DNA of 64,000 nucleotides, from assembly GCF_017591435.1 (NCBI RefSeq), contig NC_059287.1, forward strand, positions 9,121,696 to 9,185,695, written 5' to 3'. Made by a program: the position numbers and the translations under genes. The notes beneath the pieces were generated by a model that worked only from the letters and a program-made list of their open reading frames with translations, ran no database searches and had not been told where the DNA came from. This DNA comes from Portunus trituberculatus (Eukaryota; Arthropoda; Malacostraca; Decapoda; Portunidae). Positions 29,327 through 40,302 of this stretch are shown one piece after another (position 1 is the stretch's first letter; every line of letters starts with the position of its first letter).

Positions 29327-31274
29327 CGCGATGTTGCATCTGTGTCTTCAGGCTATCCACTTCCTGTGTCAGGCATGGCATGGCTGCCATCAGATGTCCC
29401 TGGTCTGGCTCGGGGCTGGCAGTCTTCAGATTTCCCTGGTCTGGCTCGGAGCTGGCAGTCTTCAGATGTCCCTGGTCTGGCTCGGGGCTGGCAGTCTTCA
29501 GGTGTCTCTGGTCCGGCTTGGGGCTGGCAGTCCGGGCTGGGATTGGGCTGTGGCACCGCTTCTTCTTTCGGCTGACCAGTGTCCATTCACCTGCATTATC
29601 CTCCTCACAGTCTGCCACAAGTGACTTGCTCTCTGAAGCAGGGGGAGCAGGGGCGATCCCTGAGAGGCTCCGGGGCTGTCGTGTGGCTCCCTTGACTGGC
29701 TTGGCGGGGGTATCCATCCTCGATGTGGGTGCAGCAGCAGTTGCACATTGCCCTGCGGCCTTGTCCTTTATCGTGGGTAGGTCACACAGGCTATGCTGAC
29801 ACACGGCACTCTCTCCTTGGCCCTGTTGAGCACCGCTGGCTAGGGATGGGGTTGGGGCCACAGTGGAGGTCTCACTGCATAATGTGTGCTACTGGTTCTT
29901 GAAGGCGGCAAACTCGGTACTGAGACCAGAGACCGTTGCAATCAGATTGTCCACTTTGGCGACTAGTGCACTCACCACCGCCATTAGCTGCTGGGTAGCG
30001 TCGGTGCCAGGCAGTTCCTGAGTGATGCCTGCCTGGGACACTGTGTTTAGAGGCACAGGGGGCACTGTAGCAGTGCACTGCGGCAAAGGTGGCAACACGG
30101 CAGGTGTGGTTGAAGTGCCAGCGGTGGGGCAGGAAGGCTGGGACAGGTGAGGGGCAGCGGCCGTGAAGGAGGGCTTCGTCGCCCATGCGTTGGTCTGAGG
30201 AGGTGGAGCCTGGCGGAAAACAAGCCTGGGCCGACTCACCTCATCCGTGGCAGGTTCCCTTTGGGGCCGAGGCCTGACAGTGCAGAGGGTGGAGTGGGCG
30301 TTGTGGTCACCCTCACAATTGCAGCAGTGAGGAGGGATTTTGGTGCCCTCCTTGATCTTATCCAGGCACTGTGTTGACTTACGGGGCACAGCACAGTACC
30401 TGCAGCGAGGGGCAGACTGGCAGCGCCACTCCTTGTGTCCCCAGCGACTGCAGTGGCGGCACAGGTCAGGTTCAGGTGTATACCGCTCCACACGCCGACG
30501 TCCAAGGCCCAGGAGATTCACCTCAGTGGGCACCTTGCCTGTCACCACTCCCAACAGTTGGGGCCTTGCCATCTGCCCCACCATCCTCCTCTTCAGCCCA
30601 TAGAATCCAGCTGGTACCTCTATCAGGTTGACATTGATGTGGGTCGCCACTCCATAGATAGTAACAGGGTGAGTGCCATCGTTGCCAGGGCACTCCATAA
30701 CCAGGCTCAGAAAGCCCTCACTCACCTGGGTGGCGTAAAAGGAGGAGTCAGTACTGACCATTATATAGGGCTGGTTCCGTCCCTCCTTGTACAGAGGCTG
30801 CAGGTCTGGATGTTATTTCAGCAGGGCAGCAAACCAGCTGAAAAGCTCAATGGCTGTCTTCCCATGACCAGCAGGGAAGAACAGACGACGCCTTTGTTTA
30901 CGGTCCGAGGTGGCCGGGGCAGGTTCATCTCGACAGGGAATCTGGTCAGCAGCAGCATTTCCCTGGTGTTTTTCCTTGCCAGATGGTGCAGGACGAGGCT
31001 CCTCAACAATCTCCATGTCCTCTAGGGCTGCTACGCCTACCTCCACCTCAACAGTGCCTGCGACGAGCATAGTCCTTTGTGCTGGGCCCACGTGGGAAGC
31101 AGCAGGCTTTGTGGCAGGGGGCACCACCAAGCCCAGGCACGGACGCTTATTTTTTGTCTTCTTCTGGCTTATTTCTGGCTGGCAAAACGGGCCTAGACCT
31201 CCCTCAGTAGCCACTGAGTAGGCGTGTTCACTCCAAATCACTTCTGATTTTCTCTTGTAGAGGCTGCAACTCAT
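29316..31274 (-). pseudogene. Family A#1 ORF1: nucleic-acid-binding protein
   Basis: Minus strand, one frame from 31274 to 29316 broken by only two stops: TAA at about 30813 and TAG at about 29889. The N-terminal ~150 residues are basic and low-complexity. The middle part (30761-29889) has a region like RNA-binding ORF1 domains ('ECPGNDGTHPVTIYGVATHI') followed by Cys/His knuckles 'CRHCSRWGHKEWRC', 'CRYCAVPRKSTQC' and 'CCNCEGDHNAHSTLC'. A Pro/Thr-rich stretch and a predicted short helix ('VAKVDNLIATVSGLSTEFAA') follow. The C-terminus holds four 12-residue repeats of the type SPEPDQGHLKTA (29391-29533). In copy A#2 the codon at the second stop is CAG ('KNQQHT'), so the TAG is a point mutation. 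Confidence 0.88.
29391..29533 (-). repeat. 36-bp coding minisatellite in ORF1 (4 units)
   Basis: Units start at 29391, 29427, 29463 and 29499 (last one slightly short), each encoding SPEPDQGHLKTA or a one- to two-residue variant. Copy A#2 has a single unit ('NPEPDQGHLMAA', near 36670-36710). The array therefore expanded in, or was lost from, one lineage. Confidence 0.95.
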
Positions 31275-31345
31275 GTAAACACGGAGTAATAATTTTGACG
31301 TCCTTCCGACTCAGCGGGGAGGACGCAACTGTAAATAGACAGTAT

Positions 31346-31413
31346 ACATAACAAGAATACAAGTACTTAAATAAATAAATAAATAAATATTGATATTGCA
31401 CATCTTACTGCAT
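31346..31413 (-). mobile_element. Family A copy #0, 3' UTR (upstream part)
   Basis: Matches 25185-25255 of A#1 ('caagaatacaagta', 'aataaataaata', 'attgcaca'). It continues the host copy interrupted by A#1 and is cut at 31413, where the Jockey-like fragment begins. Confidence 0.8.
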
Positions 31414-32777
31414 AAGAGAAGAGTTTAGCTTTAGAAATAGATGAGGTGGCAATGGTGCCATCAGGACGAAGGAGGGGAAGATGAAGATGTAAAGTTGTTG
31501 GAGATGTTTATGGTCAGATTCTAGAAGTCACGAGGGGAGTTTGAGTTTGAAAGTTTCTGACATTTTCTATTTATAAAGGTGTGTTTGGCAAGTTGAAAAA
31601 CAGGCTTGGCATGATTCCAGGCAGAAATATGAAGTGTGTGAGATTCACGAGATTGAAAGCTCAAGTACCTTTTCTGGGCAACTTCTCTATCATGTAAAGC
31701 ACGAGAACAAGCTGTATTAAATCAAGGTTTAGAAGGTTTGGGCTGAGAAAAAGAATGAGAAATGTATGCCTCCATGCCAGAGACTATCACCTCTGTTATG
31801 CATTCAGCAAAAAGAGATGGGTCTCTGACACGAAAACAGTAATCATTCCAAAGAAAAGCAGCATGATACCTCCTCAGGTCTCCCCAGTTAGCAGAGCCAA
31901 AACGCCAGAGGCACCTCCGTTTTGGGGGATCCTGAGGAGGAATTAGAGAAATAGGACGAGATACAGAAATGAGTTTGTGATCGGAGGAGATCATCGGAGA
32001 AGATAGGGTAACAGCATAAGCAGAAGGATTAGAGGTAAGGAAAAGATCAAGAATGTTGGCCGTATTTCCAAGACGATCAAGAATATCAGTAGGGTGTTGC
32101 ACCAGTTGCTCTAGGTCATGGAGGATAGTAAAGTTGAAACCTAGTTCACCAGTATGGTCAGAGAAGGGAGAGGAAAGCCAAAGCTTGTGGTGAACATTGA
32201 AATTTCCAAGGATGGAGATCTCTGGAAAACAGTAGAGGGATAGAATATGCTCCACTTTGGAAGTTAAATAGTCAAACAATTTACTATAGTCAGAGGAGTT
32301 AGGGGAGAGATAGACAGCACAGATGAATTTAGTTAGAGAATGACTATTGAGTCGAAGCCAGATGGTGGACAACTCGGAAGATTCAAGAGCGTGGGCATAA
32401 AAGCACACATAGACGCAACATCCAGCTTTGGAACGAAGATGAGAATAGAGAAAGCAGGAAAGTAGGAGAGAACATTAAAGGGGCTACTGTCAGTTGCCTC
32501 AGACAGCTGTGTTTTGGTGAGCAAAATATGATAAGGTTTAGTAGAGGAGAGGTGATGTTCTTCATATTGAAAATTAGATCTAAGACCGCAGAAGTTAACG
32601 AAGAAAAATCGAAGGAGGTGTCAAGACATTTTAGATCGCCATCAAAAGAGCAGTCTGACCTAGGGACATTTCTGGTGAGTTTTAAGTGAAGGGTGTGTGT
32701 ATGTGGTAAGTGCATGTAGTTTTGTGTGAAGAAAGAGAGTTGTCTTTGGAGGGCAGGCTGTGACTGCCTCCTAGAGT
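31414..32777 (-). pseudogene. Jockey-like LINE fragment: endonuclease domain (family G)
   Basis: Minus strand. The long frame 32408-31722 reads 'LNSHSLTKFICAVYLSPNSS', 'EISILGNFNVHHKLW' (endonuclease GDFN box, here GNFN), 'LDLFLTSNPSAYAV' and 'SSDHKLISV' (terminal SDH box). It ends in the linker 'FGSANWGDLRRYHAAF'. The N-terminal part (32787-32383, other frames) includes 'LLTKTQLSEATDSSPFNV'. The 31720-31414 part encodes the start of the RT linker in broken frames and stops before RT. The Asp-to-Asn change in the GDFN box affects a metal-binding residue. It is truncated at both ends: at 31413 by A#0 and at 32778 by the BEL LTR. Confidence 0.85.
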
Positions 32778-33385
32778 TGTGAGACACAAAGTGAAATGTT
32801 CAGCGCGAGATCACAACTAGCTTTAATGGAAGGTTCACAGCACCGCATGAACTAATGCTATTAGAGTAAATCATCATTTCGGTAGGTGTCTACTACGTTC
32901 TCCTAGTAGATAGATAGGTTGGTAATACATTTGCAATTATTGTTACCGCCACCCATAAGGCACTGTCGATTAAATTGTCAGGATAGGGAAACCTTTCACG
33001 TTGACTCGAATGTGTTGTGTTTTATTCGATCAAAACCTGTAGATAACAAGAGAAAGAGATGACAACACTATGTTGCACTACATACTAATTACATCTAGTG
33101 GACAGTGGTACCCGATTGGACACCATTATTTGGTAGAGTGCGAGGCAGGGAGGAAAGCCTCTCAACGAGTCGTACCTAACCCCCCTCCAACACTTCCAAA
33201 TAATGACTGCTGTCGTGCTTACCAGGTTAAGATCTTTTACATGCTAAATACGAGTAGTTATGCACAGTACAGTAAGAATATAGCAGGAATTAATTCCACA
33301 CATTCACTCAATTACAATACAGAGTATCTTCATCACACTCATGTGTTGCGGGTCCTGTGAACTCAAACGCTAATACTGCATGCGC

Positions 33386-33447
<62 letters not shown>

Positions 33448-33827
33448 CTGCTTGGCAGGAGAAAGCCCGGGTAACGATGTTATTCCTATCACACCCCGCT
33501 CTCTTCTGTCCCTCTCTTCTGTCCTGGGGGTGCCACGGACGACCTGCTGACCCATCGTATAGGGGAGGTACATCCCTCAAGACAGCGATTTCCACTGTAA
33601 ACATCCTCACATCTCTCCGTTGCTCTACCATTATTAAGTTTGTCTCTACCCTCATTCATTATTTCACTATACTCTAGTGTCGTCTTAACTTCAGTTTTGG
33701 GCCTTAGCATTAAAACCTTAATTAACATATATTTTACTTGTGCTAGTTTTCGTGTTTCCTTATCATCGTACAGACCCCTGTTGGACTTTCGGTCCGAAAT
33801 CATTCTGTATTTGTCGCGCCCATTACA
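32778..33827 (-). repeat. Probable BEL/Pao 3' LTR
   Basis: Minus strand it starts TGTAATGGGC at 33827, directly after a purine tract (GGAGGGAGT), and ends '...tgtctcaca' at 32778, giving TGT...ACA ends. It follows the integrase C-terminus. No second LTR copy is in the window to confirm it. It contains a (GT)n array (33385-33446). Confidence 0.6.
33385..33446. repeat. (GT)n microsatellite
   Basis: Pure GT run preceded by GCGTGC. Cys-Val or Thr-His repeat peptides here are artefacts. Confidence 0.97.
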
Positions 33828-35925
33828 ACTCCCTCCAGCAAACAGATCTTCGTCACTGGTCTCATTAACTCTGAGTTTCGTGTTTTAACTTGAGTACTCC
33901 GTACTATACCATCGTTACCTGGGAATATTTCTAACAACCTCCACAGCATCCACTGACTCCTAGGAAGTGGACTATCATAGATGGTGACGTTATCCCCAAC
34001 TCAGTTGTCCCTTTCGTTCCGTAAGTGTTTTGCAAGAAGTTGTACATGTTTCTATCTTCGTCTGTATGCTTCTGCCATGGTCCAGTTCTTTCCAGCACAT
34101 AGGCTGTCTATCCGCATCATATGTAGCGACGTCAAGACGCCTAGGTCTTCGGGGTCTTCCAAGATTGGAGTGACTGGCCTCCCATTCACAATATCCTCCG
34201 TAATGCAGAACAGTGTATGAAGTTTCCATCATCCAGTACCTCTTTTCCCACTACATTTTGTAGGGTCTTCTTCACTGTACGAATTTCATGTTCCCACACA
34301 CCACCGGTGTGGGAAGGCTTTCGGTGTGTTAAACTGTCAATCAATCCCCTTCTGTAAGAGTGCATTTCTTACCTTGTCATTATCATTCCATAGTAATATT
34401 GGTTCTCAGAGCTCCTAATTGGCTCTCGCCATGTTCGTTCCCCTGTCCAACCGTATGCCCAGTGGAGTTCCTCCTCAAGAGATGAATTTGTGTAGAGCAT
34501 TGACCAATGAATTTGGCAGTCAGAGTTGTGAGGATCTCTAAATGTATTGCCAGGCACTTGAACAGACATCCCCTTTTCTTCACTTCTGCTCGTCTTTGTT
34601 TCACTAGGAAGGGGCCGAAGCAGTCAACACCCATGTAAGCGAAATGGATGTCCTCCAGCTCTTATATAGTCTCCTGGTAGGTCAGCTTTATGCTGGTGGG
34701 CAGGTTGCGGGTTGTTTCAGCAACAAGTCACACAAGTACGGAGTATGCGATTGAATAGCTTATGTCACTTGGGTATTCAGAAGACCTCACGTATTGCAGC
34801 GAGAGTGTGTTCTCGTCTGGCATGTCCTACCTTCGCTGTATGCATATCTCTAACAATGAGTTCCGTAACCCTCCCGTCCCTTGGCAGTAAGATTGGATTC
34901 TTCTAATCTGCATGTTTCAACCGACCTCCTACTCTTAGTAAGCCGTCGGTGCCTAAATTGGGTACGAAATGACATAAAGCACTGTTCCGTGTAGGTTTAT
35001 CACATCTCATTTACTCCAACTCTTGGGAGAAAGCTCTCTTCTGACTGGTTTTAAGGATAACTAGTTTGCTTCTTCCACTTCCTCAGTGTTTAGTCTCCGG
35101 TCTTGGGTATGTTCTCTTCCTAATCTTGCAAACTTCCACTTGAGAAATCGTCTGATCCAGGGTGTACCCTTTACCAGCCGCTCCCAGGATGAGTATCTAG
35201 TCCACAACTTCTCTAATGGGTCCCTTCGTGGGCCACAATATGTCACCAAAGATATGCTTTCAGTCTTCACCTCTGGATCTTTTAGGGATGTCTAAAGGGT
35301 TTCCTGGCCATCTGTCTTCTCACAGTGATAAACAAAAGAAAGGCGGCCTAGAATCTGCAAAGCTCCTCTCCAGGTAGTTCACGGCTCACGTCATCCGCTG
35401 GATTCAAGACAAATCTTACATGCCGCCACTGATCAGGTTTAGTGGCCTTGTGGAAGATCATCAGCCAATTAGCCACAAACACTTTGCAGCACCTTTCCGT
35501 ATTCCGTATATATTACACTATAGCAGTGCTATCCTTCCAGAATACATATCTGCTGACGTGCATGTTCAAGTCCTTTCGTAATTGTTTTTTTTTTTTTTTT
35601 ATACTATGTGGGCTTATTCTCGGGAATTTATGGGCTAAAGGGGATACTTTTTGGAGTACCTCCTATCTCAAAGCCCACCTGCTAGGAAACCATTGCCCCG
35701 AGGGAGGAAGCCCAACCTACACTCGGACCGTGGACAGGATTCGAACCCGTGCGCTTGGAGACTCTTCGGACCCCAAAGCACTCATGGTTCCACTGTACCA
35801 CGGCTTTAGCTGCTAACACTGCTGCACTGCTGCACATAGCTCTAACCTTGGTATCCTCTGATGCTTGGGAGGGGCAAGTCTCGGCAGATTTTGTAATCCT
35901 TGCCGGAAAATAAATATTTTGGGGG
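33828..35925 (-). pseudogene. BEL/Pao pol remnant: RNase H end, linker, integrase
   Basis: Minus strand, many frames. From 35925: 'RIPRLELCAAV' (start of the BEL RNase H block), an interrupting SINE (35586-35808), then 'WRHVRFVLNPADDVSREL' and 'SISLVTYCGPRRDPLEKL' (connection). Next are 'GRVTELIVRDMHTAKVGHA' (integrase zinc region, near 34860), 'MGVDCFGPFLVKQRRAEVKK' (integrase core, first Asp, 34640), 'AIHLEILTTL', and a frame-shifted second Asp/Glu region. The C-terminal 'DNVTIYDSPLPRSQW' lies near 33960. 'VDxFGPFLVK' is diagnostic for BEL/Pao in my knowledge. Gag, protease and most of RT are absent (truncated at about 35925). Confidence 0.85.
35586..35808 (-). mobile_element. tRNA-derived SINE inserted in BEL/Pao
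   Basis: Minus strand it starts with a tRNA-like head: box A 'TGGTACAGTGG' (about 35797-35807) and box B 'GGGTTCGAATCC' (about 35734-35745), the internal RNA polymerase III promoter. A ~140-bp body and a ~20-nt poly-A (T-run 35586-35602) follow. It interrupts the BEL RNase H coding sequence. Confidence 0.85.
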
Positions 35926-36105
35926 GCAAGCTTTAATTATGCTTACACAGGTGTATCGTTGCACATTAATGTATCTGAAATTCATGTCAATTAATCTCAT
36001 GATAACTGACGGGATATGATAGTGTTTGACCCTCTATTAATTATTTCAGGTGGTATTCTTAAAATAGCCAATAATTATATCAAAACAGGCAATTTGTCAT
36101 TTTCT
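35926..36105. other. No recognisable gene
   Basis: Short AT-rich spacer between the BEL remnant and A#2. Confidence 0.5.
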
Positions 36106-37179
36106 AGTGATGGAGGAAGGCGTAGCAGTCCTGAAGGACATGGAGATTGTCGAGGAGCCTTGTCCTGCACCATCTGCCCAGGAGAGACACTAGGGTACTG
36201 CTGCTGCTGACCAGTCTTCCCCTCAACATGCAAACGTCCCGTGGACAACCTTTTTGCAACAGTCTCTGCTCTTAGTAATGAGTTTGTCACCTTCAAGAAC
36301 CAGCAGCACACAGTATGCAGTGGGACCTCCCCTGTGACCCCAACCCCCATCTCCAGCGAGCGGTGCTCAGCGTGGCCTAGGAGAGAGTGACGTGTGCCAA
36401 TATAGCCTTTGCGACCCACCCAAGAAAAAAGACAATGCTGCAGGGCAGTGTACAGGTGTCACTGCACCCTCATCAAGGATGAATACCCCCACCAAACCAG
36501 TCAAGGGAGCCACGCGACAACCCCGGAGGTCCTCAGGGATGACCCCTGCTTCCCCTGCCTCAGAGAGCAAGTCACCTGAGGGAGACTGTGATGAGGATGC
36601 TGCAGGTGAATGGACATTGGTCAGCCGAAAGAAGAAGCGCTGCTCCAGCCCAAATCCAGCCCAGATGGCCAACCCCGAGCCAGACCAGGGACATCTGATG
36701 GCAGCCATACAGATCCTGACAGAGCAGATGTCTTGCCTGACACAGGATGTGGACTGCCTGAAGACCCAACCAAATGCAACACTATCGCGATGAACGGTAA
36801 GACTTTCCGCACAATAACAAGGAATGTTAATGGTCTACATGCCCTCTTCACTGACCTACACTCTCATGTCCTTCTCCATAAGGCTGACATGATTGCCTTA
36901 CAGGAGGTAGGGCCATGGGTGTCTGACCTGTGGCATTAAGCCTCACACACCCTCAGTGTGTGAGGGATGGCCACTTACATTAAACATGGGATTCCAGTTA
37001 TCTTCATGGAAATGGGGGTCACTGAGGGTATTGAATTTATTACTGTTTGCTTACACACTTTGAATTAAATTATTTACTTTGTAAACATGTACATTCATGC
37101 TGGTGCCTTAAATATTGCAAACTTTCCTGAATATGTTCTTGAGGAGCAGAGTGTTATCATGGGTGATCTTAATGCCAGG
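36106..37179 (+). pseudogene. Family A#2 ORF1 (internally deleted) and ORF2 endonuclease start
   Basis: Plus strand. 'VAVLKDMEIVEEP' (near 36120) matches the ORF1 N-terminal part of A#1. The zinc-knuckle region is deleted, and the sequence resumes at 'SNEFVTFKNQQHTVCSG' (near 36275) and runs to the ORF1 end at 36793 ('GEWTLVSRKKKRC', one copy of the 12-residue repeat). The ORF2 start 'MNGKTFRTITRNVNGLHALF' (36790) overlaps it, as in A#1. The endonuclease continues with stops ('DMIALQEVGP', 'YIKHGIPVIF', 'NMYIHAGALNIANF') to 'SVIMGDLNAR', where the Gypsy element has inserted. Confidence 0.85.
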
Positions 37180-37745
37180 TGTTACGGCCCGCCCGTAACA
37201 TACTCCACTACCATCACCTCCTCCACTTGCTACCTCGTTCGCCACTTCTCCACCTCCCCTCCACGTCACCGTCTCATGAAGCCCTGCTCCTGTCCCGAAG
37301 TAGGATTCGCGCGGTCCCATTTGACTCAAGTGAAAGTGTTAAGCGAGCTCCCTGATTTTTGGAAGGCTGTCGAAGTCAAGGCCTCAACCAGTGAACACAC
37401 CGTCTCTTGGAATACCGTGGGATCCACATCACCCAGCATTTCACCACTGCGACACCTCATAAGTATCCCTTTCCTTCGTCCCGTTTTTCCACATTGCCTC
37501 CATTTAGGATTAGTATTATTGTTAGGTATTGTTAAGTTGGGTTTTTTAGGGTTATACTTATTTATGTGTTATATCTATCTGTGTATGTCAGTTTCATGTG
37601 TGTTTTGTTATTAGGTTATTAAATAGTTTCTTAAGTGCCCCTTTGCATTTCCTCACCAGTTGAACCTGCAGTGTTTTTTTTTTTTATTGTTATTGTTCAC
37701 CGGCTTCCCGATGCCAATCTTACCCATAAACCGGTGAACGTAACA
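37180..37745 (+). repeat. 5' LTR of Gmr1-type element
   Basis: TGTTACGGCC...GTGAACGTAACA. The terminal 'TGTTAC/GTAACA' is the short inverted repeat expected of LTRs. It holds a ~10-nt T-run near 37674-37685 and matches the 3' LTR throughout with scattered substitutions. Confidence 0.95.
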
Positions 37746-37747
37746 AT

Positions 37748-37764
37748 TGGCGACCGTGACAGGA
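37748..37764 (+). promoter_or_regulatory. Primer-binding site
   Basis: TGGCGACCGTGACAGGA begins two nt after the 5' LTR, the expected position and TGG start of a tRNA primer site. The cognate tRNA is not assigned with confidence; an Arg-type acceptor is possible. Confidence 0.75.
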
Positions 37765-38449
37765 CCCTTATAACCCTTGTTCAGTGTTCCATTTTTCCAG
37801 TGACTTTTTTTTCTGTGATTACATTACTTTTTTTTTTATGTGTGTTTCTGTGGTGTTGTGACTTAGATGTGTGTTTTTTTCTGTGACTTACTCTGCGTGT
37901 GGTTTAAATTTACCTTTGTGCGATCAAGTGGCTCCCTTTGGGTTAAAAGTGCTTCGTGACTTTCATTGGTATCACATAGCAGTGGTAGAGCAGGAAACCA
38001 GGTAGAAAGGCGAGTTCACCGATAGCACTTATCTCTATTTTTTGCTCATAGGCAGGTGTGTAATAAGTGTTAGCCAAGTTTTGGGATCATCATATGTTCA
38101 TGCGAACCCTCAATCCCCTCACTTCGCGGATAATTTTTCTCGCTAGTTATAATTGGCCATTTTAACTAGTCCCTCAGACTAATCCGCCTCCTTATCAATA
38201 AAAAGTTCCAGTATAATTTATTCCTCATCTTCTCAAGTCTCGTAACTAGAGTAATCCGGATCCCTTTTAATGCCGTAATTCTCTAGTTTACCCCCCATTA
38301 GTGATTGTACTCGTAAGTGTTTACTTAAGTATAATCTAGGTAATTTCCAAGGTTGCCTTTATTATCCCTCTGCCAAGTTCCTCACTTAAGTAATTCACTT
38401 ATCATTTTTGTTGTTTGCTTAACATTTACTTCTGTATCACCTATTTAAT
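37765..38449 (+). other. Untranslated leader of Gmr1-type element
   Basis: About 700 bp between primer site and gag Met, T-rich at first, with no coding motif. It probably contains the packaging signal (inference). Confidence 0.6.
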
Positions 38450-39660
38450 ATGGCTTCCGCTCAGTTTAACGTTGAAGATTTTTGTGCTGACCCTTCTCTG
38501 GAACAACTTAAAGGTGCTAACATAAAAAAAAAAAAAGACCAATGGAAAGCTATCACTAAACATTTTGATGTTCCCATCACGTCTCAGATGACTAAAGAGG
38601 TCGTTAAGAATGTAGTTGTTGAACATCTAGTGCAAGAAGGTCAGTTGCTAGGAAATGCCATAGAAGAGTTAACTCCCATGTCAGCAGCCTCTACGAGGAC
38701 TATAATACATAGTCCCCAGGAAGAACAGGATAAGAGTAGAATAAGTCAGTGGGAAATTGAGAAGCTTAGACTAGAATACCAGATACAAGAAAAACAAATG
38801 CAATTACAGGCAGAAAACAAGAGAAGGAGAGAGAATTTCAGTTACGATTTAAAAGGCAGGAGAAAGAGTTAGAAGTTCAGGAGTTAACCCTACGAAATGA
38901 CGCTAAGTTTAGAAGGGAAGAAATAGATTTAAAGAAAAAATTGGCAAGCTTTAATCCTGCTACAGCTGCTCCTCTAGTTCCCCCTTTTGATGAATCTGAT
39001 GTTGACGGGTCATTTCGCGCCTTTGAGAGCATTGCTAATAAGAATAAATGGCCCAAGGATCAGTGGGTGTCTCTCCATGTCCCCAAGCTAGTACGAAAAG
39101 CTTACAGGGTATACAACGGCCTTAGTGATGAGGTAGAGTATGAAGAGATCAAAGGTAACATTCTAGACGCCTACTCTATCACTTCTGACGGATACAGACA
39201 ACAGTTCCGAAAGTATGTAAAACCAGACTCTCACACCTATGTTGAATTTGCTAGAGAGAAACTAAGACAATTTAAGAAATGGTTAGCAGCCCTTAACATT
39301 ACCACCTTTTCGGAGTTGCTCAATCTAATGGTCCTGGAAGAATGGAAGAACAAGTTACCCTTTAATATTCTGAGGCATGTGGAAGAACGGGGAGAGAGTG
39401 ATCTTATGTCTGCCGCTAAAGTGGCTGATGCCTTTGCTTTGTTGATGGGATCCCTGGGTAGTAGAGGTCGTGGTTCACCATTTAATGTTAGGTCCTCCTT
39501 TGGGGAAGGTTTTGGGGGCGCGGGTGGTAAGCCGACCGGATTCTCGCCAAATGCGTATAATTCCCACTGGTGTACATACTGTAAGAAACCAGGTCACACG
39601 ATCCAAAACTGTAGACACCCAAATTGCAAGGCCTCTCAACATCAACATCCTTTTGTGGCC
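38450..39660 (+). pseudogene. gag of Gmr1-type element
   Basis: Plus strand. The start 'MASAQFNVEDFCADPSLEQL' (38450) opens an N-terminal domain followed by a Glu/Lys/Gln-rich coiled-coil ('ISQWEIEKLRLEYQIQEKQM'). A frameshift near 38820-38870 moves to the frame of 38941. There a SCAN-like capsid region reads 'YEEIKGNILDAYSITSDGYR', 'FRKYVKPDSHTYVEFAREKL' and 'LMVLEEWKNKLPFNILRHV'. It ends in a Gly-rich linker and one zinc knuckle 'CTYCKKPGHTIQNC' (about 39571-39612). The family role is particle assembly and RNA packaging. The frameshift inactivates it. Confidence 0.85.
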
Positions 39661-40302
39661 CCAAAACCTAACACCTTTGAGAACAAGAAACCAGTGGCCC
39701 TAGCTAACCCTGTCAACTCTCCTCTAGAACTTTATGACTCATACACGTATCAAGGTAAAGTGTCCCTGACTGATGATAAAGACAAGGCAATAAATACAGA
39801 TGATGCCCAATCCATCTTAAGGGAAGATGTCATCCCTAACATCAAACAGGCTTTCACTGTGGAGAAAGTGATCCTTACAGGTCTCGAATCACAGCCCTCC
39901 TATCCCTTGATTAACATTAGCTTACAGTGCCCCTTCATTTCAGGAGAGGTTGAGGTAGCCATTAAACCTGGTTAACTGCCAGTACCGGGGTTACATCTTG
40001 TACTGGGTAACGATCTTACGGGTAACTTGGCTGCTCCAAACTTAATTGTTCTTGAGTCCCCCTTAAAAGAAAGTCCCACTAAGACCCTGGACGAAACATC
40101 CCCTCACTTCTTCCCAGTGTGTGCAGTCACCAGGTCTCAGTCTAAGTCCCCTGCCCCTTCACCACCTCCTCCACCAATGACTGCCTCTACTGACAACTTG
40201 TACAATAACATCAGTTCAAAGGAGAATTTGATTAATGCTCAGGAACAGGATCTCACTTTGGTTAAGATCAGACATGTTGCCAGTGAGACAGGATATGTCT
40301 AA
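39661..40302 (+). pseudogene. Protease-like region of Gmr1-type element, catalytic motif degraded
   Basis: Continues in the gag frame. 'KAINTDDAQSILREDVIPNI' occupies the place where a retropepsin D-T/S-G motif would be expected, but the triad is not readable as DTG. The downstream part 'LPVPGLHLVLGNDLTGNLA' (LLGxDL-like) supports a protease fold. A TAA at 39973 breaks it. After 40060 the frame is Pro/Ser-rich and leads into the integrase N-terminus. Confidence 0.6.

Larger units (their letters stand above)
25066..31328 (-). mobile_element. Full-length I-like LINE (family A, copy #1)
   Basis: A 6.26-kb minus-strand element flanked by a perfect 17-bp target-site duplication (25049-25065 and 31329-31345). 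Order from 31328: short 5' UTR, ORF1 (31274-29316), overlapping ORF2 (from 29326), 3' UTR and a tail 'atgtatcaatcaa'. The 5' end is intact, which is uncommon for LINE copies. A 0.47-kb MITE sits in ORF2 (28077-28549). Nonsense codons and frameshifts in both ORFs indicate it is no longer autonomous. Confidence 0.9.

Noticed and set aside
29265..30631. Several long plus-strand frames opposite LINE A ORF1
   Set aside because: They mirror the GC-rich minus-strand ORF1, whose zinc knuckles and conserved copy in A#2 mark it as the real frame.
33357..33655. Cys-Val and Thr-His repeat frames
   Set aside because: They arise from the (GT)n array in the presumed BEL LTR.
35730..35808. A tRNA gene
   Set aside because: Boxes A and B are present but the acceptor and anticodon arms are not convincing and a long body plus poly-A follows; it is a SINE head. 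The same applies to 45760-45835.
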